From assembly GCF_009296175.1 (NCBI RefSeq), contig NZ_VOSK01000018.1, positions 1-54,751 on the forward strand: a stretch of 54,751 bases of DNA. Direction: 5' to 3'. Below the pieces are notes generated by a model. That model saw only the letters and a program-made list of their open reading frames with translations, was not told the origin of the DNA and did no database searches. This document shows positions 45,104-53,639 of the stretch, piece after piece. The number at the start of each line of letters is the position of its first letter. The stretch's first letter is position 1. The translations under genes and the position numbers were made by a program. This DNA comes from Microvirga tunisiensis (GTDB taxonomy: Bacteria > Pseudomonadota > Alphaproteobacteria > Rhizobiales > Beijerinckiaceae).

Positions 45104-46591
45104 ATGATCCGCTTCAAGTTCCATTTCCTTCGCAAGGCTACCGAGCACCGGACCCAAAAGTGGCTTCCACTTTTGGGATTGATCCGATGCACTCTTTCGT
45201 TACGAGCGCCTCGTTCGGGGCAAACCGAAGGTCCGCATCGGCGGAAAACCGGGTTCACTTTTCCGCACGATGCGCTCGGCCTTGCCATCTGGATGGTTCT
45301 TGCCGGCTTGGGGCCCGTCGGGGCCCAGCAGCGACCTGCTGTGTCCGCAGTGCAGACAGCGCTAGACCAAACGGCCGAAGAAAAGGCGAGACGGCAGCAG
45401 AACCTGAAGGTTCTGGAAGAGGCCATCGCGGCCAATGCCGATGCACGCAAGCGCCTTGAGGCCGAAATCGAAGACGTCAAGGCCGACCGGGCCAAGCTTA
45501 ATGCTGCCCTGATCGACACCGCCGGCCGGGTGCGCGGCACCGAGGACCGGATCCGGAGTCTGGAACAGAGGCTGCAGACCCTCAGCTCCAGCGAAGCGGC
45601 CATTCGCCGCTCCCTGCAGAGCCGCCGCGGCGTCATCATCGAGGTCTTCGCTGCCCTGCAGCGCATGGGACGCCGTCCGCCTCCAGCCGTTCTGGTGAGG
45701 CCCGAGGACATGCTTGAGGCGGTCCGCGCTTCGATCATGCTGGGCGCCGTTCTGCCGGAACTGCGGGGCGAGGCCGAGGTTTTGGCAACGGACCTTGCCG
45801 AGCTCGTGCGCCTCAAGGAGGCCATCACCACCGACCGCACGACGCTGAATGGGGAGTTGACGGCCCTCAACCGGGAGCAGGAGCGCCTGGCGGCCCTCAT
45901 GGAGGCTCGGCAGAGCCGCATCGCCGAGGTTGAGCGCAATGCCGGCGCCGAGCGGCAGAAGGCCGAGGACCTCGCCCGTGAGGCCGGCACGCTGAAAGAA
46001 CTGGTCGACCGCATGGAAGCGGAAGTCGCCGGTGCCCAGCGCGCTGCCGAGGAGGCCCGTAAGGCTGCCGAGGCGCAGGAGCGCGAAACCCGGGAGAAAT
46101 TTGCCCAGCTCGCCTTCCGGGACCCGGCTCGATTGGCCCCGAAAATCCCATTTTCAGAGGCCCGGGGCCTCTTGCCGCGGCCGGTCAGCGGCGACACGAC
46201 CTTGGATTTCGGGGCCCCGGACGGCTATGGCGGAACGACGCGTGGCATTTCGATCACGACACGGCCCAAGGCGAGTGTGGTATCACCCACCGACGGATGG
46301 GTGTCCTTTGCGGGCCCCTTCCGATCTTACGGTCGACTCTTGATCATCAATGCCGGTGGGGGATACTATATTCTTCTGGCCGGTATGGACCACATCAACG
46401 TCGATGTCGGGCAGTTCGTGCTCGCAGGCGAACCCGTTGCGACCATGGGAGAAGCTCCTCTCATGAGTTTGATCGGCGCCGCCATAGAAAAGAACAATCC
46501 CGTCCTCTATGTTGAGTTCAGGAAAGACGGCGGTTCAATTGACCCAGGTCCCTGGTGGGCAAAATCGCTAAGCGAAAAGGTTCGCGGATAA
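45104..46591 (+). CDS. EnvC-like murein hydrolase activator, M23 domain
   Basis: A 495-residue open frame with an uncertain start. The ATG at 45104 lies 3 nt after rlmH, but residues 1-60 are encoded by repeat-element DNA. A signal-like segment (DALGLAIWMVLAGLGPVGAQ) starts right after the repeat, and the ATG at 45293 falls inside it. A long coiled coil (about 90-330) and a C-terminal LytM/M23-type domain (SPTDGWVSFAGPFRSYG, LIINAGGGYYILLAGM) follow. EnvC proteins activate amidases at division; most lack zinc ligands, as here. It is followed directly by ctpA (TAATG). Confidence 0.85.
   Translation: MIRFKFHFLRKATEHRTQKWLPLLGLIRCTLSLRAPRSGQTEGPHRRKTGFTFPHDALGLAIWMVLAGLGPVGAQQRPAVSAVQTALDQTAEEKARRQQNLKVLEEAIAANADARKRLEAEIEDVKADRAKLNAALIDTAGRVRGTEDRIRSLEQRLQTLSSSEAAIRRSLQSRRGVIIEVFAALQRMGRRPPPAVLVRPEDMLEAVRASIMLGAVLPELRGEAEVLATDLAELVRLKEAITTDRTTLNGELTALNREQERLAALMEARQSRIAEVERNAGAERQKAEDLAREAGTLKELVDRMEAEVAGAQRAAEEARKAAEAQERETREKFAQLAFRDPARLAPKIPFSEARGLLPRPVSGDTTLDFGAPDGYGGTTRGISITTRPKASVVSPTDGWVSFAGPFRSYGRLLIINAGGGYYILLAGMDHINVDVGQFVLAGEPVATMGEAPLMSLIGAAIEKNNPVLYVEFRKDGGSIDPGPWWAKSLSEKVRG
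45153..45285. repeat. REP-like element in the 5' part of the envC-like gene
   Basis: CCCAAAAGTGG (45153-45163) pairs perfectly with CCACTTTTGGG (45167-45177). Downstream, TTTTCCGCACGATGCGCTC (45267-45285) repeats a 19-base stretch from 38890-38908. The element is in frame with the downstream coding region. Confidence 0.65.
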
Positions 46592-47907
46592 TGCGCAAAC
46601 TATCCCTTTTGATTCTCGGTGCGGCCATTGGCGCGGGCACCGCGACCATGGTGTCTCAGACCAGCCTTCTGTCGGGCATGAGCGCGGTCGCCGCCTCGGC
46701 TGACACGTACCGCCAGCTGAGCCTTTTCGGAGACGTCTTCGAAAAGGTCCGGACGGATTACGTTGAGAAGCCTGAAGAGTCGAAGCTCGTCGAATCGGCC
46801 ATCAACGGCATGCTGACCTCGCTCGATCCCCATTCGAGCTACATGGACGCCAAGAGCTTCCGCGACATGCAGGTGCAGACCCGCGGCGAGTTCGGTGGCC
46901 TCGGCATCGAGGTCACCATGGAGGACGGTCTCGTCAAGGTCGTGACGCCGATCGACGAGACGCCTGCCTCCAGAGCCGGCGTCCTGGCCAACGACGTCAT
47001 CACCCACATCAACGACGAACCCGTTCAGGGCCTCAACCTGAACCAGGCCGTCGACAAGATGCGCGGTCCGGTGAATTCCTCGGTCACCCTTAAGATCCAG
47101 CGCAAGGAAGCCAAGGATCCGGTGGTGGTGAAGCTGACCCGTGAGACCATCAAGGTCCGTCCGGTGCGCGCCCGCATGGAAGGTGACATCGGCGTTCTGC
47201 GCGTGACCCAGTTCAACGAGCAGACTTTCGAGGGCCTGCGTGCAGGCATCGAGAAGCTCACGACCGACATCGGCGCCGACAAGGTGGCGGGCTTCGTCAT
47301 CGACCTGCGCAACAACCCGGGTGGTCTGCTCGACCAGGCTATCATGGTCTCCGATGCCTTCCTCGACCGGGGCGAGATCGTCTCAACCCGCAGCCGGAAT
47401 GCCGAGGATACGCAGCGCTTCAGCGCCAAGGTCGGCGATCTGGCCAAGGGCAAGCCACTGGTGGTGCTCGTCAACGGCGGCTCGGCCTCGGCTTCCGAGA
47501 TCGTGGCCGGCGCTCTGCAGGACCACAAACGTGCGACGGTTCTCGGAACCCGCTCCTTCGGCAAGGGCTCCGTGCAGACCATCATCCCGCTCGGCGGCAA
47601 TGGCGCCGTGCGCCTGACGACGGCGCGCTACTACACCCCCGCCGGCCGGTCGATCCAGGCCAAGGGCATCGATCCCGACATCGAGGTGCTGCAGGAAGTG
47701 CCTGACGAGCTGAAGGGCAAGGATGAGACCAAGGGCGAGGCCGGTCTGCGCGGCCACCTGCAGAATGGCGGGGAGAAGGAAGAGCGCGGCGGTTCCTCCG
47801 CTTACGTTCCGCCGGATCCGGCCAAGGACAAGCAGCTTCTCGCTGCTTACGACCTGCTGCATGGCGTTCGCAAGGGTGCTGCCAACACGACCACGACGCC
47901 CAACTGA
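46591..47907 (+). CDS. ctpA: C-terminal processing peptidase, S41 family
   Basis: A 438-residue periplasmic serine protease. MRKLSLLILGAAIGAGTATM begins a signal/anchor sequence. A PDZ domain (about 85-175, FGGLGIEVTMEDGLVKVVTP) recognises C-termini, and the catalytic core has VNGGSASASEIVAGAL (Ser) and GTRSFGKGSVQ (Lys). It overlaps the envC-like stop. Pairing with an EnvC-like protein suggests a joint role in cell-wall hydrolase control. A perfect terminator follows. Confidence 0.95.
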   Translation: MRKLSLLILGAAIGAGTATMVSQTSLLSGMSAVAASADTYRQLSLFGDVFEKVRTDYVEKPEESKLVESAINGMLTSLDPHSSYMDAKSFRDMQVQTRGEFGGLGIEVTMEDGLVKVVTPIDETPASRAGVLANDVITHINDEPVQGLNLNQAVDKMRGPVNSSVTLKIQRKEAKDPVVVKLTRETIKVRPVRARMEGDIGVLRVTQFNEQTFEGLRAGIEKLTTDIGADKVAGFVIDLRNNPGGLLDQAIMVSDAFLDRGEIVSTRSRNAEDTQRFSAKVGDLAKGKPLVVLVNGGSASASEIVAGALQDHKRATVLGTRSFGKGSVQTIIPLGGNGAVRLTTARYYTPAGRSIQAKGIDPDIEVLQEVPDELKGKDETKGEAGLRGHLQNGGEKEERGGSSAYVPPDPAKDKQLLAAYDLLHGVRKGAANTTTTPN

Positions 47908-47943
47908 TCGTGGTTCGCCCTTTCGGTTGAGAAACAATGCTGC

Positions 47944-47981
47944 AAATGGGCCTGACGGGATACACCGTCAGGCCCATTTTT
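47944..47981 (+). terminator. Intrinsic terminator after ctpA
   Basis: A perfect 15-bp stem (AAATGGGCCTGACGG with its complement) closes a GATACA loop and is followed by TTC. The A tract on the left and T tract on the right make it bidirectional in form. Confidence 0.88.
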
Positions 47982-48129
47982 CATTCGGCTTCTCACAACC
48001 ACGCGGAAAGGCTTGTGCAAGAAGCGGTGAACCGGCACTCTCTTTTCCTGCTTTGGAACCATGCGTCAGCGTCGGCAATCATCAAGAACCGGTTGCACCA
48101 TGGGGCCGCATCGAGGGAGTGAAAGTCGA

Positions 48130-48678
48130 ATGAGGAGCGCAAGAGGATCACAGGCCAGAAAAGATCTGCCCTATCGCTCCTGTGTCGGTGTCATGCTGAT
48201 CAACAAAGACGGTTTGGTCTTCATCGGCCGGCGTCGTTCCGAGGCCGATACCGCCACCGACGGATATTCCTGGCAGATGCCGCAGGGCGGCATCGATCCC
48301 GGCGAAGAGCCTTACCAGGCTGCCCTGCGCGAACTCCATGAAGAGACGAGCGTCCGTTCGGTGAGCCTCCTGGCCGAAGCTCCGGAATGGTATGCCTATG
48401 ACCTCCCGTCCATGGTTGCAGGGCGTGCTTGGCGTGGGCGCTATCGCGGCCAGAACCAGAAATGGTTTGCCTTTCGCTTCGAAGGGAACGAGAGCGAGAT
48501 CAACATTCATCAACCCGGCGGTGGCGGCCATAGGCCTGAATTTGACGAATGGCGCTGGGAAGAGATGCATAAGCTTCCCGAACTGATCATCCCATTCAAG
48601 CGACCGGTTTACGAGAAGGTCGTTGCGGCTTTCGCATCGCTCTCGTTGCATCACCTACAGGCCTCAGATCGCCCCTGA
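48130..48678 (+). CDS. rppH: RNA pyrophosphohydrolase
   Basis: A 182-residue Nudix hydrolase that removes pyrophosphate from mRNA 5' ends, starting RNA decay. [20 protein letters not shown] is the N-terminus. The Nudix box lies in [20 protein letters not shown] (completed by TS), and WQMPQGG and [10 protein letters not shown] are RppH-type features. GGGAGTGAAAG precedes the ATG. Confidence 0.95.
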   Translation: MRSARGSQARKDLPYRSCVGVMLINKDGLVFIGRRRSEADTATDGYSWQMPQGGIDPGEEPYQAALRELHEETSVRSVSLLAEAPEWYAYDLPSMVAGRAWRGRYRGQNQKWFAFRFEGNESEINIHQPGGGGHRPEFDEWRWEEMHKLPELIIPFKRPVYEKVVAAFASLSLHHLQASDRP

Positions 48679-48771
48679 TCAAGCCGAGGTTACTTCATCG
48701 GCATCGTAGCTTAAGCTCTGGCAGGTGATGTCTGTCTAGGTTACGAAGCAAGTCGGCATTGCGGTACAAAA

Positions 48772-48789
48772 CGTTCATGAAGATGAACG
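48772..48789. repeat. Small hairpin upstream of the DUF1236 gene
   Basis: CGTTCAT and ATGAACG pair around a GAAG loop. It lies ~115 bp upstream of the DUF1236 start; it could be an operator or a leader RNA hairpin. Confidence 0.35.
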
Positions 48790-48902
48790 GGAGATGTACG
48801 TTACATAACTCCAAAGAGAGGGGCGGAACCCGGCCGAAAACATCTCGTTGATACGCATTGCAGAGAGCTCTTGCGAGCACTCTATTCATGGGAGATCTTT
48901 CG

Positions 48903-49577
48903 ATGCGTACAACTTTGATGGCAACCGTTGCGGCAGCGGCTCTTTCGTTGAGCGTCGCGGCCATGGCCCAGACGAGTGGCGGTTCAGGCGGCAGCAGCTC
49001 CGGCGGTGCTTCTGGCGGCTCGACGATCACGACTCCCGGCAGCTCCTCCGGCTCCGGTGGTGCCGCGGGTGGTGCTGCATCCGGGACGTCGAGCGGAACG
49101 ACGTCGGGCTCCGCCTCCAGCGGCGGGAGCGCTCCTTCGGGCAGCGCCGGCAGCTCGACGGATAGCGCCTCATCCGGCACGTCCAGCGGGACACGCGGCA
49201 ACGCATCCGGTACGGCCTCTGGCGGGACGAGCGGTACGACGGGCAACACGGCCAGCCAGTCAGGCGGAGCCGCCAACACGACCGGCAGCACCACCTCGTC
49301 CAACTCCACGAGCGTCAATGTGACGTCGGAGCAGCGGACCCAGATCACCGAGTCGTTCCGCAGCGTGAATGTTCAGCCGCTCTCGAACGTGACCTTCAGC
49401 GTCAGCGTCGGCTCGACCATTCCAACATCCGTGACGACCTTGTACGACTGCCCGGACAACGTGGAGCGCATCCTGTCCGGCCTGCCGGAATGTAAATACG
49501 TGGTCGTCCGCGATCAGATCGTGATTGTTGAGCCGAGCTCCCGCCGGATCGTCACGGTGATCGAGCGTCGAGGCTGA
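48903..49577 (+). CDS. Ser/Gly/Thr-rich secreted DUF1236 protein
   Basis: A 224-residue protein with a signal peptide (MRTTLMATVAAAALSLSVAA, cleavage near AMAQ). GGGAGA precedes the ATG. Residues about 25-135 are almost only Ser, Gly, Thr and Ala (SGGSTITTPG and similar). The C-terminal ~75 residues are a DUF1236 domain (RDQIVIVEPSSRRIVTVIE). The linker is probably disordered and may reach across or out of the envelope. A strong terminator follows. Confidence 0.85.
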   Translation: MRTTLMATVAAAALSLSVAAMAQTSGGSGGSSSGGASGGSTITTPGSSSGSGGAAGGAASGTSSGTTSGSASSGGSAPSGSAGSSTDSASSGTSSGTRGNASGTASGGTSGTTGNTASQSGGAANTTGSTTSSNSTSVNVTSEQRTQITESFRSVNVQPLSNVTFSVSVGSTIPTSVTTLYDCPDNVERILSGLPECKYVVVRDQIVIVEPSSRRIVTVIERRG

Positions 49578-49608
49578 TCGAGTTCATTCTTCTCGTTGAA
49601 GAAACGAA

Positions 49609-49632
49609 GCCCGCGGCCGATCGGCCGCGGGC
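49609..49632. terminator. Perfect palindromic terminator after the DUF1236 gene
   Basis: GCCCGCGGCCGA is followed at once by its complement. The run CTTCGCCTTTC follows. The 24-base palindrome has no separate loop in DNA, and in RNA would close with a short loop. Confidence 0.75.
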
Positions 49633-49708
49633 CTTCGCCTTTCAATAGTTGTCGAATGACGTCCTGACTGTGCTGCACAGAGGATTCATGCGACGTGCGG
49701 GATGCACC

Positions 49709-49903
49709 TCAGGCAGCATAGGGAAATATACAGATCTTTGCGTCGAACGTCTTTGGCTTGCGCTTCTCTGCAAGCAGTTCCAGGGCTGCTCGGGCATAAA
49801 GACGAAACTCGTCCTTGATGATGTTGGATTCACGGTCCCAATCTTGCGCATCATCCTCGGCAGTATAGAGAGCGCGGGCAACGAATTCGATTTCGGCTTC
49901 CAT
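49709..49903 (-). CDS. Small cytoplasmic protein of unknown function
   Basis: A 64-residue frame with GAGGAGG placed 7 nt before the ATG at 49903, much better than chance. The sequence is acidic and alpha-helical (EAEIEFVARALYTAEDDAQD). It has no family I recognise. It is on the strand opposite to its neighbours. Confidence 0.6.
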   Translation of the reverse strand: MEAEIEFVARALYTAEDDAQDWDRESNIIKDEFRLYARAALELLAEKRKPKTFDAKICIFPYAA

Positions 49904-50309
49904 CACAAGCCCCTCCTCGCGGCTTTGAATGCAATCAATGATGTGTGCCGAAAACCCCCCATGGCGCAGGTTTGCGCCGCCCCGATCATAAATCCGCATC
50001 TTCCTTCGGCCGCGGCCATTTGTTCGAAAGAGAATGTCATTCGCAAGTTTGAAGATGGGGTAGCCCTAAAGCGTTACGGCATCGGATCTAAAAGCAGCGT
50101 CCGCACTTGAGATCCATCCGGTTCTCCTGTCGTTGGCGGGTGCACCGCCAGGGCGGGCAAACGGAGCATTCGGAACGCATGCCATTTCCGCATGTTGGAT
50201 TGAGGAGGCTCTCGAAAGGAGAGCCGGGTTCGCAGCGAACCTTGAGGGACGACGTAAATGGCCGGGCGAGAGACGTTCGTGGCCTCCCGCCCTGCTCGGA
50301 GGTTCTCCC

Positions 50310-50567
50310 ATGGTAAAAAAGCCGGACGATACAAAACCGCAAAAGGGAGCAGCATCAGAAAATGCTGCCGTTGATTATGTGCGGACGAAACAGGAGCTAG
50401 ACGCCGCTGAGGCAAAGCGACCGGCGGATGGTGAGTTCAATGCTGCGCGCCAAGCACGAACGGATCCCTCATCACCCGCGAAGAGCCATCCAAAACTGCA
50501 CAAGAGCGAGGAGGAGGGACCGATACAGGATACGACCGGTGAGCCTATCGTCGAGGATGAGCCGTAG
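50310..50567 (+). CDS. Small hydrophilic protein of unknown function
   Basis: An 85-residue polar, Lys/Asp/Glu-rich protein starting MVKKPDDTKPQKGAASENAA, with CGGAGG upstream of the ATG. It is likely disordered. I recognise no family; such small hydrophilic proteins are often stress-linked, which is not shown here. Confidence 0.55.
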   Translation: MVKKPDDTKPQKGAASENAAVDYVRTKQELDAAEAKRPADGEFNAARQARTDPSSPAKSHPKLHKSEEEGPIQDTTGEPIVEDEP

Positions 50568-50890
50568 TTCCTGTGGTTCGGCAGGAAACGATACCGAGGA
50601 GCCTTCACAGTCTCCGAGAGAACTGCGCCCCGAGAGGCTGGGTTCAAGGCGTCTAAAAGCCGGAATGGTGCCCCTGGCCGGTATCTGGGGTATCACACTT
50701 GCGCCCTAAGTCATTGACTCTACACGCGTTGCAGCTATGGCGAAAGTGGGCGTATCACCATTTGTATCACCAAGGTTCTGGGTCCCAGATGTAAGTGGTG
50801 CATTTACATACAACCTCGGACGCACCCCAGTTATTACTCCAGTTTCGTTCTTGGTAACCCCACCCATGCCTTCATGCAAAGATTGATTGG
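50568..50890. other. Non-coding region at a composition change
   Basis: About 320 bases. Base composition falls in GC after about 50,700. Two GTATCACC copies lie at 50753 and 50765. No clear promoter or gene was seen. It may hold the left junction of an acquired region. Confidence 0.4.
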
Positions 50891-51004
50891 TTGAAGGGTG
50901 GGAGGCGTTTGCTCCTGACTGAATGCGCTGGAAAAGCAGCATTTTTGATTGCTCAGAGACCTACTCACATTTTAGCGTGGCTATATGGGGTGGGGTATAC
51001 AATC

Positions 51005-51952
51005 TTGAATTACTGTTACAATTGCGGGGCAAAGCTAGGTCCTGGGTATAAATTCTGTAGCGAATGTGGGACTTTCGTTTCTAAGGACGAAACACAGTCT
51101 CAAGCTACCTCAGACCCGAAGCGAGCAGATGCATCGGCTGTCCTCGAAGCGGCAGTGACTAAGGCATTGATGCCGGAGAGGGTGAGTAGACCTGCTGCGG
51201 ATAAGGCTGTTCCAGGACCCGCTGCGGCACAGGCTTCCGCATCCCAGACAAGTAATAAGCCGCCGGAGTTAGCTCCTCCTACCATCAAGCCTTGGCATAA
51301 GGTCTTGTTCTGGTCACTAGAGATTGGTGTATTCTGCTTTGTAACCGCCCGTTTCCCAGGATTAGCATCGGTCACGACAGGTTCTCCAGCGCCAGCTACA
51401 GTCATAATGGCTGTAATCATGGGTGGCGTTTTCGGTATTGTTGCCCTTTTGATTGGTGCTTTTATCGTAGGGCTCAAGGAACCCAAGTCAGTTTCATATT
51501 ACTTGGAGGCCCATCTTAAAGAGATAGAGAAACCAATCATTTTAAGGACAATTTGCTTAATCAGCGGATCGCTGTTCATCGCAAGTTCAATTTTCCTTTA
51601 TAAATACAATCTGACCTCAATTCCCTTGGGATTGATTGAGGGGATGTTCTGGGCGTCTTGGGCGTTCTTCCCTCGTCTTGCGGTAAGGCTTTCTGGCGTT
51701 CTGGCGGTGCTTGTCGTTTGTGGTGCCGTATGGGCAAAGTACTCAACGATAGGTACAGGACCTCTCGTATACTCATTCCTGTTTTATGGGTTCTGCTGGA
51801 CTTGGATAGTGAAAAATTTCATCCAAAAGCACTCTGGTGGGGCAATTCCTGTCCTCGAAAAAATCTCAAACGGCGCATTGAACCAAGACTATCATCCTCG
51901 CCCCAAGCGGGAAGTTAGGCAATGCTCCTGGTTTAGAGAGTTGGCTACGTGA
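51005..51952 (+). CDS. Zinc-ribbon membrane protein of unknown function
   Basis: A protein of about 315 residues from a TTG at 51005 (NYCYNCGAKLGPGYKFCSEC); the frame is open from 50891, and a GTG slightly upstream is also possible. CYNC and CSEC form a zinc ribbon. A low-complexity linker (about 25-105) is followed by several hydrophobic segments, e.g. WSLEIGVFCFVTARF, VIMAVIMGGVFGIVALLIGA and GVLAVLVVCGAVWAKY. Codon use is less GC-rich than in the core genes. No known family; zinc-ribbon plus membrane proteins are often found in islands. Confidence 0.65.
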   Translation: MNYCYNCGAKLGPGYKFCSECGTFVSKDETQSQATSDPKRADASAVLEAAVTKALMPERVSRPAADKAVPGPAAAQASASQTSNKPPELAPPTIKPWHKVLFWSLEIGVFCFVTARFPGLASVTTGSPAPATVIMAVIMGGVFGIVALLIGAFIVGLKEPKSVSYYLEAHLKEIEKPIILRTICLISGSLFIASSIFLYKYNLTSIPLGLIEGMFWASWAFFPRLAVRLSGVLAVLVVCGAVWAKYSTIGTGPLVYSFLFYGFCWTWIVKNFIQKHSGGAIPVLEKISNGALNQDYHPRPKREVRQCSWFRELAT

Positions 51953-52158
51953 CTTCAGCAAGGCCACAGCCCCCTAGATTGCTGTACCGCTAGTTACCCT
52001 TTCGATGGGTGGGTTGTTTCTGGGGAAGGGGTGGGGGCAGTTGAGAGAAGCTGAGGGGGGTTTAGGAGTCCCAAAAATTCTCAGGGCTTTCACTCACCTC
52101 AGAGGTCCCAACAGCAATAAGAATGACCCTTTAACCCTTCTGGGAAAATACCCCGGTC

Positions 52159-52184
52159 ACCCCAGACCCCCTGGGGTCAGTTTT
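52159..52184. terminator. Possible terminator after the zinc-ribbon gene
   Basis: ACCCCAG pairs with CTGGGGT around ACCCC, followed by CAGTTTT. A 7-bp stem with a short T run. Confidence 0.4.
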
Positions 52185-52212
52185 GGCGAGCGGGACTCCT
52201 GAGAGGTCGAGG

Positions 52213-52243
52213 CAAAAGAAAGCCCCAAGACACGCTCAGGGCT
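52213..52243 (-). terminator. Possible terminator after the LysE gene
   Basis: On the minus strand AGCCC and GGGCT pair over a 13-base loop and are followed by TTCTTTTG. It lies about 60 bp after the LysE stop. Confidence 0.4.
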
Positions 52244-52306
52244 CAAGAGAAACCAGAGGGAATCATCACGACTTGGAGGAAGAGTGAAGGCTCGGGCAAA
52301 CTCGCT

Positions 52307-52942
52307 TCAGACAACCTTGGCTAGCACTCCGCCCGCGAGAGACAGGAGCAGAACACCAGAGCCCCTATTTACAATCTGAATGATACTTGGCCGGAGTTGG
52401 CTCCTAAATATCGCGACACAGCCGCTGAGTGCTGCCCACCATATTGCTGAGCCCAGGAACGTGCCTGTAGCCAGAGCAATCTTCGTCTCAAAGCTGCCTG
52501 TGCCAAAAGGAGTGATCGTCGGAGCCGCTGTGATGAAGAGAATGCCGGTGACCGGGTTCGAGGCCGCAAGCACAACTCCGGACGTATATGTGGTCAGACA
52601 GACTAGGAGGGTTGGTGCTGCTTTGAGGCCGGGCGGAATGTTTCCCCCACGGCGTATCGCGCGAATTCCCATCCAGATTAGCAGCGTTGCCGTGCTGAGA
52701 GAGGCAAGATGGGCGATACTAGAATCTGGCCTGATGATTAGAGAACTTGCGGCACTGGCTGTCGCGATGAGAATCCATCCAACCTGAACAGTCGATGCTC
52801 CGAGGCCTGTGGCCAGACCGAGAACAGCACCGCCTCCTAAGCTGCGGTTGATACAGAGAATTCCAACGGGCCCAATGGGTGCAGCGACACAAAACCCAAG
52901 AACCATTGCCTTGAGAAAAACAGGTTCGTGGAGCCAGGACAT
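52307..52942 (-). CDS. LysE-family amino-acid exporter
   Basis: A 211-residue inner-membrane protein with about six hydrophobic segments. The ATG at 52942 (MSWLHEPVFLKAM) has GGAGG upstream. GFCVAAPIGPVGILCINRSL is the LysE/RhtB N-terminal signature, and LAASNPVTGILFI the central one. Family members export amino acids or related metabolites. Confidence 0.9.
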   Translation of the reverse strand: MSWLHEPVFLKAMVLGFCVAAPIGPVGILCINRSLGGGAVLGLATGLGASTVQVGWILIATASAASSLIIRPDSSIAHLASLSTATLLIWMGIRAIRRGGNIPPGLKAAPTLLVCLTTYTSGVVLAASNPVTGILFITAAPTITPFGTGSFETKIALATGTFLGSAIWWAALSGCVAIFRSQLRPSIIQIVNRGSGVLLLSLAGGVLAKVV

Positions 52943-52977
52943 GTCACACCTCCGCCAAGCTGTCGCTTGTTGAATTC

Positions 52978-53169
52978 TTAGGCTGACCACAAAGGCTTGT
53001 TCGCTGCTTCCAGCACAATGTCCCTGCTGAGCCCGACATCGGTGAGTTGCTCATCATCAAGTTCGAGAAGTTCCTGTCGGATACGCCTTCTCGTTAGCCA
53101 CTGGCCAACTACAGCAACCGGTCTCAGAGAAACCTGTAGATGCGACATGTGAAGAGCAAAAGTAGTCAT
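52978..53169 (-). CDS. DUF1127 small protein
   Basis: A 63-residue protein. AGGAGG lies just before the ATG at 53169; a codon 5 residues upstream is less likely. RRIRQELLELDDEQLTDVGL and SRDIVLEAANKPLWSA are typical of DUF1127 (YjiS-like) proteins, some of which bind RNA in alphaproteobacteria. It starts 35 nt upstream of lysE and may share its transcript. Confidence 0.88.
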   Translation of the reverse strand: MTTFALHMSHLQVSLRPVAVVGQWLTRRRIRQELLELDDEQLTDVGLSRDIVLEAANKPLWSA

Positions 53170-53184
53170 ATTAACCTCCTGCAT

Positions 53185-53639
53185 TCGCTGTAGCGGCCGA
53201 TTGAGAAACTGGCTATTAGGGTGTATGCTGCATTGTTACCATGGTAACTATGCCTAAGTACATCATCAATGGGCATTGTTGAGTTTCGATAATATTACGA
53301 ATCTTTGCTTGTTAAGCCTGATACACGTTAGCTTTAATTGGAGAGGACATGCAAGTAAGCAAAATTAACTACTGAAAATAACTAATTCGTGTAATTTAAA
53401 ATTGTATTATTACAAGTATTACTGTAGCGAATTGCTGCAGATACCTGACATGTGCTGTTTACGGCGAGCAAACATGGCTTATATATTCACATCATGTTCC
53501 CGTTTTTCCGATTAATATACACCAATAGACTTCAGATTGAGAGTAATCTCATCGTATATTCCTGACCGGCTTTGACACGCCTCATTTGTAAAAACACCAA
53601 ACACTGGTATGGTGGATTTACACAGGGGGCTGACCACAC
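53185..53639. other. AT-rich intergenic region with a palindrome, upstream of the recombinase
   Basis: About 455 bases of strongly AT-rich sequence. A perfect 14-bp palindrome GTTACCATGGTAAC lies at 53235-53248. Direct TATTAC copies are near 53405-53425. Serine resolvases often act on sites beside their gene, so a recombination site could lie here, but I see no complete three-site res arrangement. Confidence 0.4.
53586..53613 (+). promoter_or_regulatory. Candidate promoter of the recombinase
   Basis: TTGTAA (53586-53591) and TATGGT (53608-53613) are spaced by 16 bp. The ATG is 27 nt downstream with GGGGG between. Confidence 0.4.

Noticed and set aside
44533-45290. CRISPR array
   Set aside because: The repeats are palindromes of unequal length without regular spacers, and no cas genes are present.
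52005-52202. A 65-codon plus-strand frame after the zinc-ribbon gene
   Set aside because: Low-complexity Gly-rich sequence over terminator-like hairpins, with no clear ribosome-binding site.
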